Shown here: positions 31,146 through 39,474 of the stretch, piece after piece | Layout: every line of letters starts with the position of its first letter | Numbering within the stretch: position 1 is the first letter of the stretch | Assembly: GCF_001286805.1 (NCBI RefSeq) | Contig: NZ_CXYV01000002.1 | Span: 434,001 to 498,000 of the forward strand | Length of the DNA: 64,000 bases | Origin: Kallipyga gabonensis | GTDB lineage: Bacteria; Bacillota; Clostridia; Tissierellales; Peptoniphilaceae | Direction: 5' to 3' | Program-made: the position numbers and the translations under genes | The notes under the pieces: generated by a model | What the model saw: the letters and a program-made list of their open reading frames with translations, nothing else | Databases searched by the model: none | What the model was told of the DNA's origin: nothing

Positions 31146-33047
31146 ATGCCAAGAGAAAAGAACACAGATATTTATGTGGCTGAACTTCTGCGTGAAGCAG
31201 AGATCAAAGCGACTGCAGAAATCAGCGGCATTAAAGATATTGATGAAGCGTTAAAAACAGCGTCCAAACGTGGCACGGGAAAACTCGGTAGCCCGGAGTT
31301 TATTGCGCAAGTGAAAGACTTTGTGCTGATTATCGAAGATAAACGAGATACCAATTTTCATATCAAATGGAATGAGGATCAGAGTACTTTGGATCGCTCG
31401 GTGGATGCGACGGTAAATTACGCTGTCAATGGGGCAGTTCACTATGGCGAACACGTTGCCAAACATACACCTTTTAAGAAGATTTTTGCCGTCGGGGTTT
31501 CCGGTGATGAGGTTCACCACCTGATCCAGCCGGTTTTTTGTGATGGAAAAACCATCTCGATTCTCGATCCAGTTGAAACTTTCATCAATTTCAATGAGCA
31601 AAACATCGACGCTTATTATAACGAGCAGGTGAAAGGTATTCGTGCCGATGAGGAACTGGAACTGGAAGAGATCGTCAAACTCGCTGCCGAGCTGCATGAA
31701 TATCTGCGCGACTATGCACAGCTTGGCGAAACCGAAAAGCCCCTGGTAGTCTCGGCGCTTCTTTTGGCATTGCAAGATCCCAGCTTCAAATTGGATGATC
31801 TGATCGGCGATGAGGTCAAAACGGATGGAGATATTGTCTGGGAAGCTCTCTCAAACCACTTAAAACGTATCCGGGTAAAACCCGATGTAAAACGTGAGAT
31901 GATTCTGGATCAATTCACCATTATCAAGAACAGACAGTCACTCAATAAAAAGCGCGATGACTTGGGTATGACACCGCTTAAGTACTTTGGCATTTACCTA
32001 CAGAAAAATATCCTGCAAGCGCTGCGTGCGAATGTAAAAGAAGATATCCTCGGACGCTTCTATTCTGAGTTTATGAGTTACTCCGGCGGTGACGGGCAGT
32101 CTCTCGGCGTTGTACTCACACCGAGCCATATTTGCGAACTCTTTTGTGACTTGCTGGATGTGAAACCGACCGACACTCTATTCGATCCCTGTACGGGAAC
32201 GTCCAGCTTCCTCATCGCTGGAATGCACAGGATGCTCAAAAACGCGAAGGACGAACACCAGCGAAGCGAAATCAAGGAAAAGCAAATCCACGGCATCGAG
32301 TTGCGTGAAGACATGTTCACCATCGCTACAACTAACATGATTTTACGTGGAGACGGCAGATCAAACTTGGAATGCGACGACTTCTTTAATCGCTCCGCAG
32401 AAGAAATCCAGCGAACCATTGCGCCCAGCGTCGGCATGATGAATCCGCCGTACTCGCAAGGGAAAAATGATGCCACATCCAAGTTGCGAGAGATCTCCTT
32501 TGTGGAACACCTTTTAGATTGCATGGCCGAAGGCGGACGGGTGGCGGTCATCGTTCCGCAATCCACCATGATTGGCAAAAACGGTGAAGATAAAAAGACG
32601 AAGCGGCGCATCTTAAAAAATCACACGCTGGAAGCCGTGATTACCTTGAATAAAAACACCTTTTACCGCGTCGGTGTAAATCCCAGTATTGCTGTCTTTA
32701 CGGCTCATAAACCACAGCCCAAAGATCGGTTGGTGAAGTTTTTTAATTTTGAAGATGACGGTTTCGTGGTACGAAAACACGTCGGACTGGTGGAGACAGA
32801 GACCGCCAAGGATAAAAAACAGCGCCTGCTGGATTGCTTCCGGGGAAAACGGGAAGCTCCGACCAAGTTCATGGTGGAAACCACTATTGAAGCGGATGAT
32901 GAATGGCTGCACTCTTTCTACTACTTTAATGACGAGATCCCGACGGAGAAAGATTTTCAGAAAACCATCGCAGATTACCTGACCTTCGAGTTCGACATGA
33001 TCACTCACGGAAGAGGCTACCTCTTCGAGGAGGTGAGCACATGCTGA
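31146..33047 (+). CDS. BcgI-like fused restriction nuclease and N6-adenine methylase
   Basis: The 633-residue product starts with a nuclease domain holding a PD-(D/E)xK-type site: P50-E51 and E64-D65-K66 in LIIEDKRD. The methylase half has motif I DPCTGTSSFLIAG near 347 and motif IV NPPYSQG near 434, with LDCMAEGGRVAVIVPQS after it. This is the layout of BcgI A-type subunits, which cut on both sides of their site together with a separate specificity protein. AGGAGG lies upstream of the ATG. It overlaps the specificity gene by seven bases. Confidence 0.85.
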   Translation: MPREKNTDIYVAELLREAEIKATAEISGIKDIDEALKTASKRGTGKLGSPEFIAQVKDFVLIIEDKRDTNFHIKWNEDQSTLDRSVDATVNYAVNGAVHYGEHVAKHTPFKKIFAVGVSGDEVHHLIQPVFCDGKTISILDPVETFINFNEQNIDAYYNEQVKGIRADEELELEEIVKLAAELHEYLRDYAQLGETEKPLVVSALLLALQDPSFKLDDLIGDEVKTDGDIVWEALSNHLKRIRVKPDVKREMILDQFTIIKNRQSLNKKRDDLGMTPLKYFGIYLQKNILQALRANVKEDILGRFYSEFMSYSGGDGQSLGVVLTPSHICELFCDLLDVKPTDTLFDPCTGTSSFLIAGMHRMLKNAKDEHQRSEIKEKQIHGIELREDMFTIATTNMILRGDGRSNLECDDFFNRSAEEIQRTIAPSVGMMNPPYSQGKNDATSKLREISFVEHLLDCMAEGGRVAVIVPQSTMIGKNGEDKKTKRRILKNHTLEAVITLNKNTFYRVGVNPSIAVFTAHKPQPKDRLVKFFNFEDDGFVVRKHVGLVETETAKDKKQRLLDCFRGKREAPTKFMVETTIEADDEWLHSFYYFNDEIPTEKDFQKTIADYLTFEFDMITHGRGYLFEEVSTC

Positions 33048-34144
33048 GCTTGCAGGATAGAGAATGGAAGAACTTTTTTATCGAAGATGAGCTTACAATT
33101 AAGTCTGGGAAGCGACTCACAAAAGCTGATATGAAACCAGGCAAGATACCGTTTGTTGGCGCGTCTGATTCCAATAATGGAATTACGGCGTTTGTATCTA
33201 ATGAAAACGAGAGCACTGATCAGAACATCCTTGGCGTTAATTATAACGGCAGTGTTGTAGAAACTTTTTATCATCCTTATAAAGCCACTTTTTCTGATGA
33301 CGTGAAGCGTATTGGTATCAAAAAAACTGATTCGAACGACAAATATACACTTCTTTTTCTTAAGCAGTGCATTTTGCAACAAAAATCAAAATATGCATAC
33401 GGATACAAATTCAATGCTGAACGAATGAAAAGACAAAAAATCCTTCTCCCCATCACTCTCGATGGTGTACCCGATTGGCAATTCATGTCTGACTACATGA
33501 AGGAGCAGGAAAAACGCATGCTGGAGAAAGTCCTGCCCTACTTCAAGGATCGACTACTGGATGACTTGCTTGCTTTAGGCGCCATGCCTGACACCACATG
33601 GGGAGGCGTTAGACTGGGCGATCTTTTTAACATCACTATTGGGAAGACGCTGGACGGCAACAAAATTGACAAAGAGAATGGTCGCATTCCTTATGTCACG
33701 CGCAAAGAGACGAACAACGGTGTTGACGGATTTACCGAAGGACATGATGAGGCTTATCTTTGGGATAAAGTACCTGTCATTACCATCGGCAATGAGACGG
33801 CAAAACCCTTTGTGCAGACCACACCATTTTATACGGGAACAAAGGTCAACATCTTGTCGCCGAAGCGAGCACTTTCCGCCGGAGCTTTAAAATTTATTGC
33901 CCGCTGCTTTGAATCGAATCGCGAGAGGTATTCCTACTCCTATACGGCAAACTCCACGCGTCTTGCCGAACAGCGCATCATGCTTCCTCTTACGGACAGC
34001 GGAGCGCTGAACCATGCTTACATGGAGCAGACCATCGCAAAACTTGAATCAGATTCCTTGTCATATGTTACAGAAATTATGCAAAATCGGTATGAAAAAC
34101 TGGTATCGTGCATAAACATTCAGGGGGGGGGTACTGACCGATAG
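33041..34144 (+). CDS. BcgI-like specificity subunit, phase-variable
   Basis: The 367-residue product has two target-recognition domains of the BcgI B-type. The first (EWKNFFIEDELTIKSGKRLT, IPFVGASDSNNGITAFVSN) ends with PDWQFMSDYMKEQE near 155; the second (VRLGDLFNITIGKTLDGNK, IPYVTRKETNNGVDGF) ends near 350. It directs the fused nuclease-methylase to its site. The last codons lie on a run of nine G and the protein ends GGGTDR; one G less would add a third domain. Confidence 0.88.
   Translation: MLSLQDREWKNFFIEDELTIKSGKRLTKADMKPGKIPFVGASDSNNGITAFVSNENESTDQNILGVNYNGSVVETFYHPYKATFSDDVKRIGIKKTDSNDKYTLLFLKQCILQQKSKYAYGYKFNAERMKRQKILLPITLDGVPDWQFMSDYMKEQEKRMLEKVLPYFKDRLLDDLLALGAMPDTTWGGVRLGDLFNITIGKTLDGNKIDKENGRIPYVTRKETNNGVDGFTEGHDEAYLWDKVPVITIGNETAKPFVQTTPFYTGTKVNILSPKRALSAGALKFIARCFESNRERYSYSYTANSTRLAEQRIMLPLTDSGALNHAYMEQTIAKLESDSLSYVTEIMQNRYEKLVSCINIQGGGTDR
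34123..34131 (+). repeat. Homopolymeric tract of nine G
   Basis: Nine G in a row at the end of the specificity gene. With nine G translation stops at 34144; with eight (or eleven) it would continue to 34625; with ten it stops at once. Such tracts slip during replication and are classical phase-variation switches. Confidence 0.85.
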
Positions 34145-34625
34145 AGATTGGAAGGCTTTCGGGTACGAAGAGATATTCAAAAACATAGGTCGCGGAAAGC
34201 GATTAAAGAAAGACGATCATATAATAGGAAAGATGCCTTACGTTTCCTCTACTGCTCAGAACAACGGTGTTGATGGTTTCGTCGGCAACGATGAAAAAGT
34301 GCGTGTGTATCAGAACTGCTTAACAGTAGCAAATAGTGGATCTGTAGGAACAGCTTTTTATCAGCCATTTGAATTTGTAGCAAGTGATCACGTGACAGCA
34401 TTAGGAAATAGCAAATTGAATGAATATAGCTATCAATTTTTAGCAACATTAGTTTCTCGTTTGCAAGAAAAATACAGCTTTAATCGGGAAATTAATGACG
34501 AACGAATTCGTAGAGAGCAAATACTTCTCCCGGTTTCCTTGGACGGTGATCCAGACTGGCAATTTATGTCAGAGTATATGCGGGCACAGGAGGCTTTGCA
34601 GATTTTGAATGCACTGAAACGATGA
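34131..34625 (+). CDS. Out-of-frame third target-recognition segment
   Basis: This frame is open from the G tract to a TGA at 34625 and encodes about 164 residues: DRDWKAFGYEEIFKNIGRGK, MPYVSSTAQNNGVDGF, then ILLPVSLDGDPDWQFMSEYM. It is a clear BcgI-type recognition domain, homologous to the two in the upstream gene. It has no own ribosome site, so it is probably expressed only as a fusion after a -1 change of the G run. In the sequenced state it is off. Confidence 0.75.
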   Translation, partial: VLTDRDWKAFGYEEIFKNIGRGKRLKKDDHIIGKMPYVSSTAQNNGVDGFVGNDEKVRVYQNCLTVANSGSVGTAFYQPFEFVASDHVTALGNSKLNEYSYQFLATLVSRLQEKYSFNREINDERIRREQILLPVSLDGDPDWQFMSEYMRAQEALQILNALKR

Positions 34626-34638
34626 GCAATCTGAACCT

Positions 34639-34688
34639 TTTAACGATTCCTCAAACAATTTAACGATTTCCTAAACCTTTTAACGATT
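34639..34688 (+). repeat. Three repeats with exact 20-bp period
   Basis: TTTAACGATT occurs at 34639, 34659 and 34679, with partly similar sequence between (CCTCAAACAA, TCCTAAACCT). Two helical turns separate the copies. They lie between the specificity gene and the truncated methylase. They may be protein-binding sites or remnants of an origin or recombination site. Confidence 0.55.
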
Positions 34689-34805
34689 ACTCGCTCAGGG
34701 GTACGAAAATCGGAAACAGGCACACCAACATGAGGCACAGAAAAACTCTAAAATCATACAAAAACTGCCACGAAAAGCAGCAGAGGAAGTTCTGCAGAAA
34801 GGCGA

Positions 34806-34829
34806 AAATCCCTGTAAATCAAGGGATTT
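34806..34829 (+). other. Perfect 8-bp inverted repeat at the truncation junction
   Basis: AAATCCCT and AGGGATTT flank an eight-base loop, 13 bases before the ATG of the truncated methylase. The sequence from 34720 to 34842 is unlike the genes on either side, so the inverted repeat may mark the recombination end. It could also act as a weak terminator. Confidence 0.35.
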
Positions 34830-34842
34830 CGAGGATAAACAC

Positions 34843-36522
34843 ATGACTTACGCACCAGCGTTAAATTGTATCAAATACAGTGTCGGAATAGATCCTGCTG
34901 CTGGAAGTGGAAATTTTTTGACTGAAACTTATATTTCATTAAGAAAATTGGAAAATGAAATCTTAAAAGAATTGTTAGGGAGTCAAATCGTTATGGGAAA
35001 AACCCATAACCCAATAAAAGTATCCATTTCTCAGTTTTATGGTATAGAAATAAATGACTTTGCTGTTTCAGTGGCTAGAACTGCCTTGTGGATTGCTGAA
35101 TCCCAGATGATGAAAGAAACAGAAGATATTGTCAATGTAAATTTGAACTTTTTACCTTTGAAAACCTACTCTAATATTCTGGAGGCCAATGCTTTAAGGA
35201 TCGATTGGGAAAGTGTGATTTCTAAATATGAACTAGATTATATTATGGGGAATCCTCCGTTTTCAGGAGCGAGGTTGATGAGTGCTGACCAAAAAAAGGA
35301 TATGAATCTAATTTTTGGCAAAATGAGAGGAGTTGGAAACCTAGATTACGTTTCTGCATGGTATAAGAAATCCTGTGATTTTATCGATAAAACCAATATT
35401 GAGTGTGCATTCGTTTCAACTAATTCCATAGCACAAGGAGAACAAGTATCCATTTTATGGGAACCTTTATCAGAAGAGCATAATATATATATTAACTTTG
35501 CTCATCAATCTTTTGTGTGGGATAGTGAAGCAACTACGAAGGCTCATGTTCATTGTGTAATTATTGGGTTTTCGCAAATTGAGAGAAAAGAAAAACATTT
35601 ATATTCTTCAGATAGTATGCTAAAAAAATCTGAAAACATTAATTCATATCTACTGCAAGGACCTAATGTATTTATTTCATCAAGAAAAAATCCAATATCA
35701 AATGTTCCTAAAATGGTTTTTGGTAGTATGCCTAATGATGGAGGAAATCTTTTGTTAGATAAATCAGAAAGAGATGAATTAATTAAAGATTATCCCAATT
35801 CTATAAATTTAATTAAATTATTTATGGGGTCTAGAGAATTTATTAACAAGATTGATAGGTATTGTTTGTGGATGAATTCAACAGATGCAATGAAAGGAAT
35901 TAGGATTAAACCTATTAAAGATAGGATCGAATCCGTTCGCGATTACAGATTATCTAGCAAGAGAAAAGCAACACAAAAGCTTGCTGAAATACCATATTCT
36001 TTTGGTGAAGTAAGACAGCCTAATGGCGATTATTTATTATTGCCAAGGGTTTCCTCTGAAAGAAGAAAATATATACCGATTGGATTTTTACCTGGAGATG
36101 TGGTAGCAAGCGATGCAGCTTTGATTATTCCTGAGGCCACAATTTATGAATTTGGTGTACTTACATCAAATGTTCATAATGGATGGATGAGAGCTGTAGC
36201 TGGCAGATTAAAAAGTGATTATAGGTATTCAAAAGATATTGTATATAATAATTTCCCTTGGCCAAATTCAAATGAAAAACAAAAGGAGAGGATTGAAAAA
36301 ACAGCAAATAAAATACTTGAAGCAAGAAATTTGTATCCAAAATCATCCTATGCAGATTTATACAATGAACTGACCATGCCACCAGAATTGAGAAAAGCCC
36401 ATCAAGAAAATGATAAAGCAGTAATGGAAGCATATGGGTTTGACTGGAGAAATATGACGGAATCCGAGTGTGTTGCTGAACTTATGAAATTGTATCAAGA
36501 GGCTATTAATGAAAATGAATAA
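34843..36522 (+). pseudogene. 5'-truncated MmeI/YeeA-like DNA methyltransferase
   Basis: The 559-residue frame starts almost directly at methylase motif I (GIDPAAGSGNFLTETYISLR). Motif IV is MGNPPFSGARLM, and the C-terminal region carries VYNNFPWPNS, NLYPKSSYADLYNELTMPP and ELRKAHQENDKAVMEAYGF, all typical of MmeI-like proteins of about 900 residues. The nuclease and helical parts that should precede motif I (about 300 residues) are missing. The DNA is clearly more AT-rich than its left neighbour. It may still be made, but without the restriction part. Confidence 0.75.
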
Positions 36523-36820
36523 CGAGTAGCCATGTTATTCAAGAAACTGAAAGGCTAACTATAAAATTACGCCTATAATTTAGCATACATGAACTCACAG
36601 AAAAAAGGCTTTTACAGAAAGAGATCGAAGTGGTTTTGATTGGAGAATGTAAGAAGTGCATATCTAAGAAGAATAGAGCACTACTTTTACTAAAAATCAA
36701 AGATGGTCAGAGAATCGGAGAGGATATATAAAATAGCGTGTTATATGCCTATTACGCACATATCCATTGTTTTTTGCCTTTTTTCTATTATCATATTCAT
36801 GAAAGGCAGGTGATTGACAC
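36523..36820 (+). other. AT-rich gap with toxin-antitoxin promoter region
   Basis: About 300 bases without a supported gene. The right part contains AT-rich sequence and short T runs before the antitoxin ribosome site (AGGCAGGTG). A promoter for the toxin-antitoxin pair must lie here, but no box pair is good enough for me to name. Confidence 0.3.
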
Positions 36821-37099
36821 ATGGCTAAAGTAAGTACAAATATCAACCTTGATCCGGTTCTTAAGAAAGAGTCTCAAGCTTTATTTAAAGATCTCGGCAT
36901 GGATCTCACAACGGCAGTAACCATTTTTCTAAAACAATCGGTCAGGGAGCAGGCGATTCCGTTCGCCATTAAGCGCAATATGCCAAACGATGAAACCATT
37001 GCGGCACTTGATGAGTACGACGATATGAAAGCGAATCCTAAAAACTACAAGCGTTACGATTCTTTTTCGGATGCACTAAACGAGGTACTCAATGCTTAA
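36821..37099 (+). CDS. RelB/DinJ-family antitoxin
   Basis: The 92-residue product has the ribbon-helix-helix DNA-binding start MAKVSTNINLDPVLKKESQA and LGMDLTTAVTIFLKQSVREQ, then IPFAIKRNMPNDETIAALDE. The C-terminal tail would wrap a YafQ toxin. It is intact, while the toxin that follows is interrupted. The two genes overlap by eight bases, as in active pairs. Homologous to the antitoxin at 56145. Confidence 0.88.
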   Translation: MAKVSTNINLDPVLKKESQALFKDLGMDLTTAVTIFLKQSVREQAIPFAIKRNMPNDETIAALDEYDDMKANPKNYKRYDSFSDALNEVLNA

Positions 37100-37376
37100 A
37101 GTCGTCTTATCCAACCGCTTCAAGAAAGATTTGAAGCTTGCCCAAAAAAGAGGATTTGATCTTCGTCTGCTCAATGATGTCGTGGATTTGCTGGCTCAAG
37201 AAAAAGTGCTTCCTGAGCGCAACAAGGATCACGCCTTAACCGGCAAGTATGCCGCATTTTGAGAATGTCATATTAAGCCGGACCGGTTGCTGATTTATCG
37301 TGTGGAAGTGGAAGAGGAGGCTCTTGCACTTATGCTCTTTCGAACAGGTTCTCATGCCGATCTCTTCAATCTCTAA
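37092..37376 (+). pseudogene. yafQ: YafQ-family toxin with internal stop codon
   Basis: The frame MLKVVLSNRFKKDLKLAQKR runs to codon 56, meets TGA at 37260-37262, and continues in the same frame as ECHIKPDRLLIYRVE and FRTGSHADLFNL to TAA at 37376. The intact relative at 56417 has an arginine (HRECHI) at the stop position, so CGA to TGA is the likely change. The C-terminal part, which carries the catalytic histidine, is lost. The toxin is inactive unless the codon is read through. Confidence 0.85.
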
Positions 37377-37403
37377 AGCCACTCCTTGCGGGGTGGCTTT
37401 TTG
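37375..37403 (+). terminator. Terminator of the first toxin-antitoxin locus
   Basis: AAAGCCAC and GTGGCTTT pair around a short loop and are followed by TTTTT. It starts on the toxin stop codon. Confidence 0.7.
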
Positions 37404-37459
37404 TTATGTCCATGATCTCCTATAAGTGCGGTGATCCTCGAATGGCACTCATGACATGG
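37395..37459 (-). pseudogene. Vestige of the phage HNH gene
   Basis: About 65 bases match 14521-14584, the 3' end of the prophage HNH gene, with about eight differences including two single-base indels. The minus-strand reading still resembles CHSRITALIGD. The fragment follows the toxin terminator directly. It is a scar of an earlier phage or of recombination with this prophage. Confidence 0.65.
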
Positions 37460-37646
37460 ATATGAAGATGCCTAGAACATATGTACTAAAGTCGGCATGT
37501 CCATTTACCTCGACAGACCATAAGGTGGTGGGTTAGCATATTGATAAACAATGAGGAAAATCAAGATGCACTGATCAGTTTCCAAGTATGAGTCTAAGCC
37601 TTGAACAATTGGCGGAAGTCCTGGTATTGATGAGAAGGAGATACTA

Positions 37647-38396
37647 ATGATCATAGACAGTTTTGATAAAGACACAGACCCGGTGATCAGTCTAAAAGAC
37701 TTTTACGGAGAAAAGAAAGACTTGACGGAAAAATGCTTGATCATTTTTTCGAAAAAGATACTCGAATATTTGCTTGACCACTTTGAGTGTCAGGAAATTG
37801 GTCATATAGAATCTGTGAGAGGGTCAAGGCCAGTCTATAAAAGTCACTTTGAGGGTCAAGAATTTGCCTTCTACCTTACGATGATGGGTTCAGCCCTTGC
37901 CTCAACAGATTGTGTAGAAGTGAATTGGATAACAGGTGCCAATCAATTTATCATGTTTGGATCTTGTGGAAGCCTGGATAAGGAAAAGACTTTTGGAAAG
38001 TACATTATCCCTACAGAGGCCTATAGGGGTGAAGGGGCATCCTATTATTATGCGCCTCCTTCGGATTACCTGGATATTCAAAATCATGATAAGGTTGAAG
38101 ATTTTTTTATCCGGGAAAAGGCCCCATATGTCAAAGGAAAGGTCTGGACGACAGATGTTATGATTCGTGAGACTCGTGGGCTTGTCGCGAAGAGAAAATC
38201 GGAGGGATGTATAGCTGTAGAAATGGAGCTTGCCGGTGTCCAAGCCGCCTGCGATTATTATGGGCTTGAACTTTATCACTTTCTGAAGTCTGGAGACGTT
38301 TTAAGCGAGAGTTCCTATGAAGTAGAGGGACTCCATACTGCCAACCATGATCTTGGAAAGTTGTATTTGGCTTTAAAATTTTTGAAGGAAATATAG
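37647..38396 (+). CDS. Nucleoside phosphorylase
   Basis: The 249-residue product has family landmarks TMMGSALASTDCVEVNWIT, IMFGSCGSLDK and a late CIAVEMELAGVQAACDYYG, where the E-M-E part binds ribose. It would split purine nucleosides or a related compound using phosphate. The N-terminus KCLIIFSKKILEYLLDHF is unlike classical DeoD, so the substrate is open. AAGGAGATACT precedes the ATG. It is a single-gene unit next to a degraded stretch on the right. Confidence 0.85.
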   Translation: MIIDSFDKDTDPVISLKDFYGEKKDLTEKCLIIFSKKILEYLLDHFECQEIGHIESVRGSRPVYKSHFEGQEFAFYLTMMGSALASTDCVEVNWITGANQFIMFGSCGSLDKEKTFGKYIIPTEAYRGEGASYYYAPPSDYLDIQNHDKVEDFFIREKAPYVKGKVWTTDVMIRETRGLVAKRKSEGCIAVEMELAGVQAACDYYGLELYHFLKSGDVLSESSYEVEGLHTANHDLGKLYLALKFLKEI

Positions 38397-38844
38397 CACC
38401 CCCCAGATATGCACTGGATATAGCCCTAACTTTGATGTTGCGAGCTCTGCGAATTTTCGCCTCCCTTTCATATTTTCCAAATTTAAATTTCATTCGACTT
38501 TGGGAAGTATGAAAGATAATAAAGAAGAACCAGGCTTTATCATAAAATGGAGATTCCATTTAAATTTGTAATGAGAAACAAATGAAGTTTTTAAGTCGTC
38601 TATTTTTTCTTGCCACAATAGGAATGTGCCTCATATTCCTTCTATCAGCATGTACAAAAGCCTGATGCCGGGATGTACGAATGGACTTGCAGCAAAGCAT
38701 TAACGGAACTTTCCGGATTTGAATTTTCGAATGAGAACAATGGCTGTGGAAAGGGGAAATTCCAGAGAATTTTTAGAAATGTTTATTGATCGAGTGATAG
38801 AACAAAAGAAGTAATCTCTTTCTGTAAGTAGGAGAAAAATTGGA
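38397..38844. other. Degraded intergenic stretch
   Basis: About 450 bases without an intact gene. It holds a short palindrome of A and T near 38478, an orphan lipoprotein signal peptide frame (38582-38665), and from about 38748 to 38815 a short open frame ending EFLEMFIDRVIEQKK that looks like the tail of a lost protein. Confidence 0.45.
38582..38665 (+). pseudogene. Orphan lipoprotein signal peptide
   Basis: MKFLSRLFFLATIGMCLIFL followed by LSACTKA and a stop is a perfect lipoprotein signal with lipobox LSAC, but no mature protein follows. It is either the remnant of a lost lipoprotein gene or, less likely, a tiny peptide. Confidence 0.5.
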
Positions 38845-39381
38845 ATGAACATTACCGTTTATCTTGGGGCAAACGAAGGAAATGACCCAGGCCTACGAAA
38901 GGCCGTTGAGGAATTGGGGGCATGGATTGGAAGTAGTGGAAATGCACTCATCTATGGTGGCTCCAAATCCGGACTGATGGGTGCGATCGCAGACAGCGTT
39001 TTGCAAGCTGGCGGTGAAGTGATCGGTGTTGAGCCGATTTTTTTTATTGAAAGTGAATTGCAGCATGAGGGATTAACGAAATTAATCGTGACCAAGGATA
39101 TGACGGAGCGTAAAAACCTCATGATTGCCTTGGGAGAAGCCTTTATTGCCTTCCCCGGTGGCACGGGAACATTGGAGGAAATGGCAGAGGTGATGTCGAA
39201 GGTGTCTTTGAAACAGCTGGATAAGCCATGCATTGTCTACAATCTGAATGGCTACTATGATGATTTGAAAGCCCTTCTGAACCATATGATTGAAAAAGGA
39301 CTGTCCTCTGAAGATCGGCAGGAGGGTATTTATTTTGCCAAGAATCTTGATGAGATCAAACGTATTTTGAAACAGGCATAA
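38845..39381 (+). CDS. LOG family nucleotide phosphoribohydrolase
   Basis: The 178-residue product has the LOG motifs LIYGGSKSGLMGAIADSVLQ and AFPGGTGTLEEMAEVMS. This family cuts nucleoside 5'-monophosphates such as cytokinin precursors to free base and ribose 5-phosphate. Length and motif spacing are normal. AGGAG precedes the ATG. It lies in a small group with nucleoside phosphorylase and cytidine deaminase genes. Confidence 0.92.
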   Translation: MNITVYLGANEGNDPGLRKAVEELGAWIGSSGNALIYGGSKSGLMGAIADSVLQAGGEVIGVEPIFFIESELQHEGLTKLIVTKDMTERKNLMIALGEAFIAFPGGTGTLEEMAEVMSKVSLKQLDKPCIVYNLNGYYDDLKALLNHMIEKGLSSEDRQEGIYFAKNLDEIKRILKQA

Positions 39382-39474
39382 ATTCCCGTTTGCAGCGAAC
39401 TTTATAGAAAGCGGTTGGGTATAAGTTATAGACATACGTTACCTGTCTTAGAAAGAAAATATTAGGAGGTAAAG

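Noticed and set aside
39382-39474. Catalase promoter
   Set aside because: Several AT-rich boxes occur, but no -35 and -10 pair has acceptable spacing.
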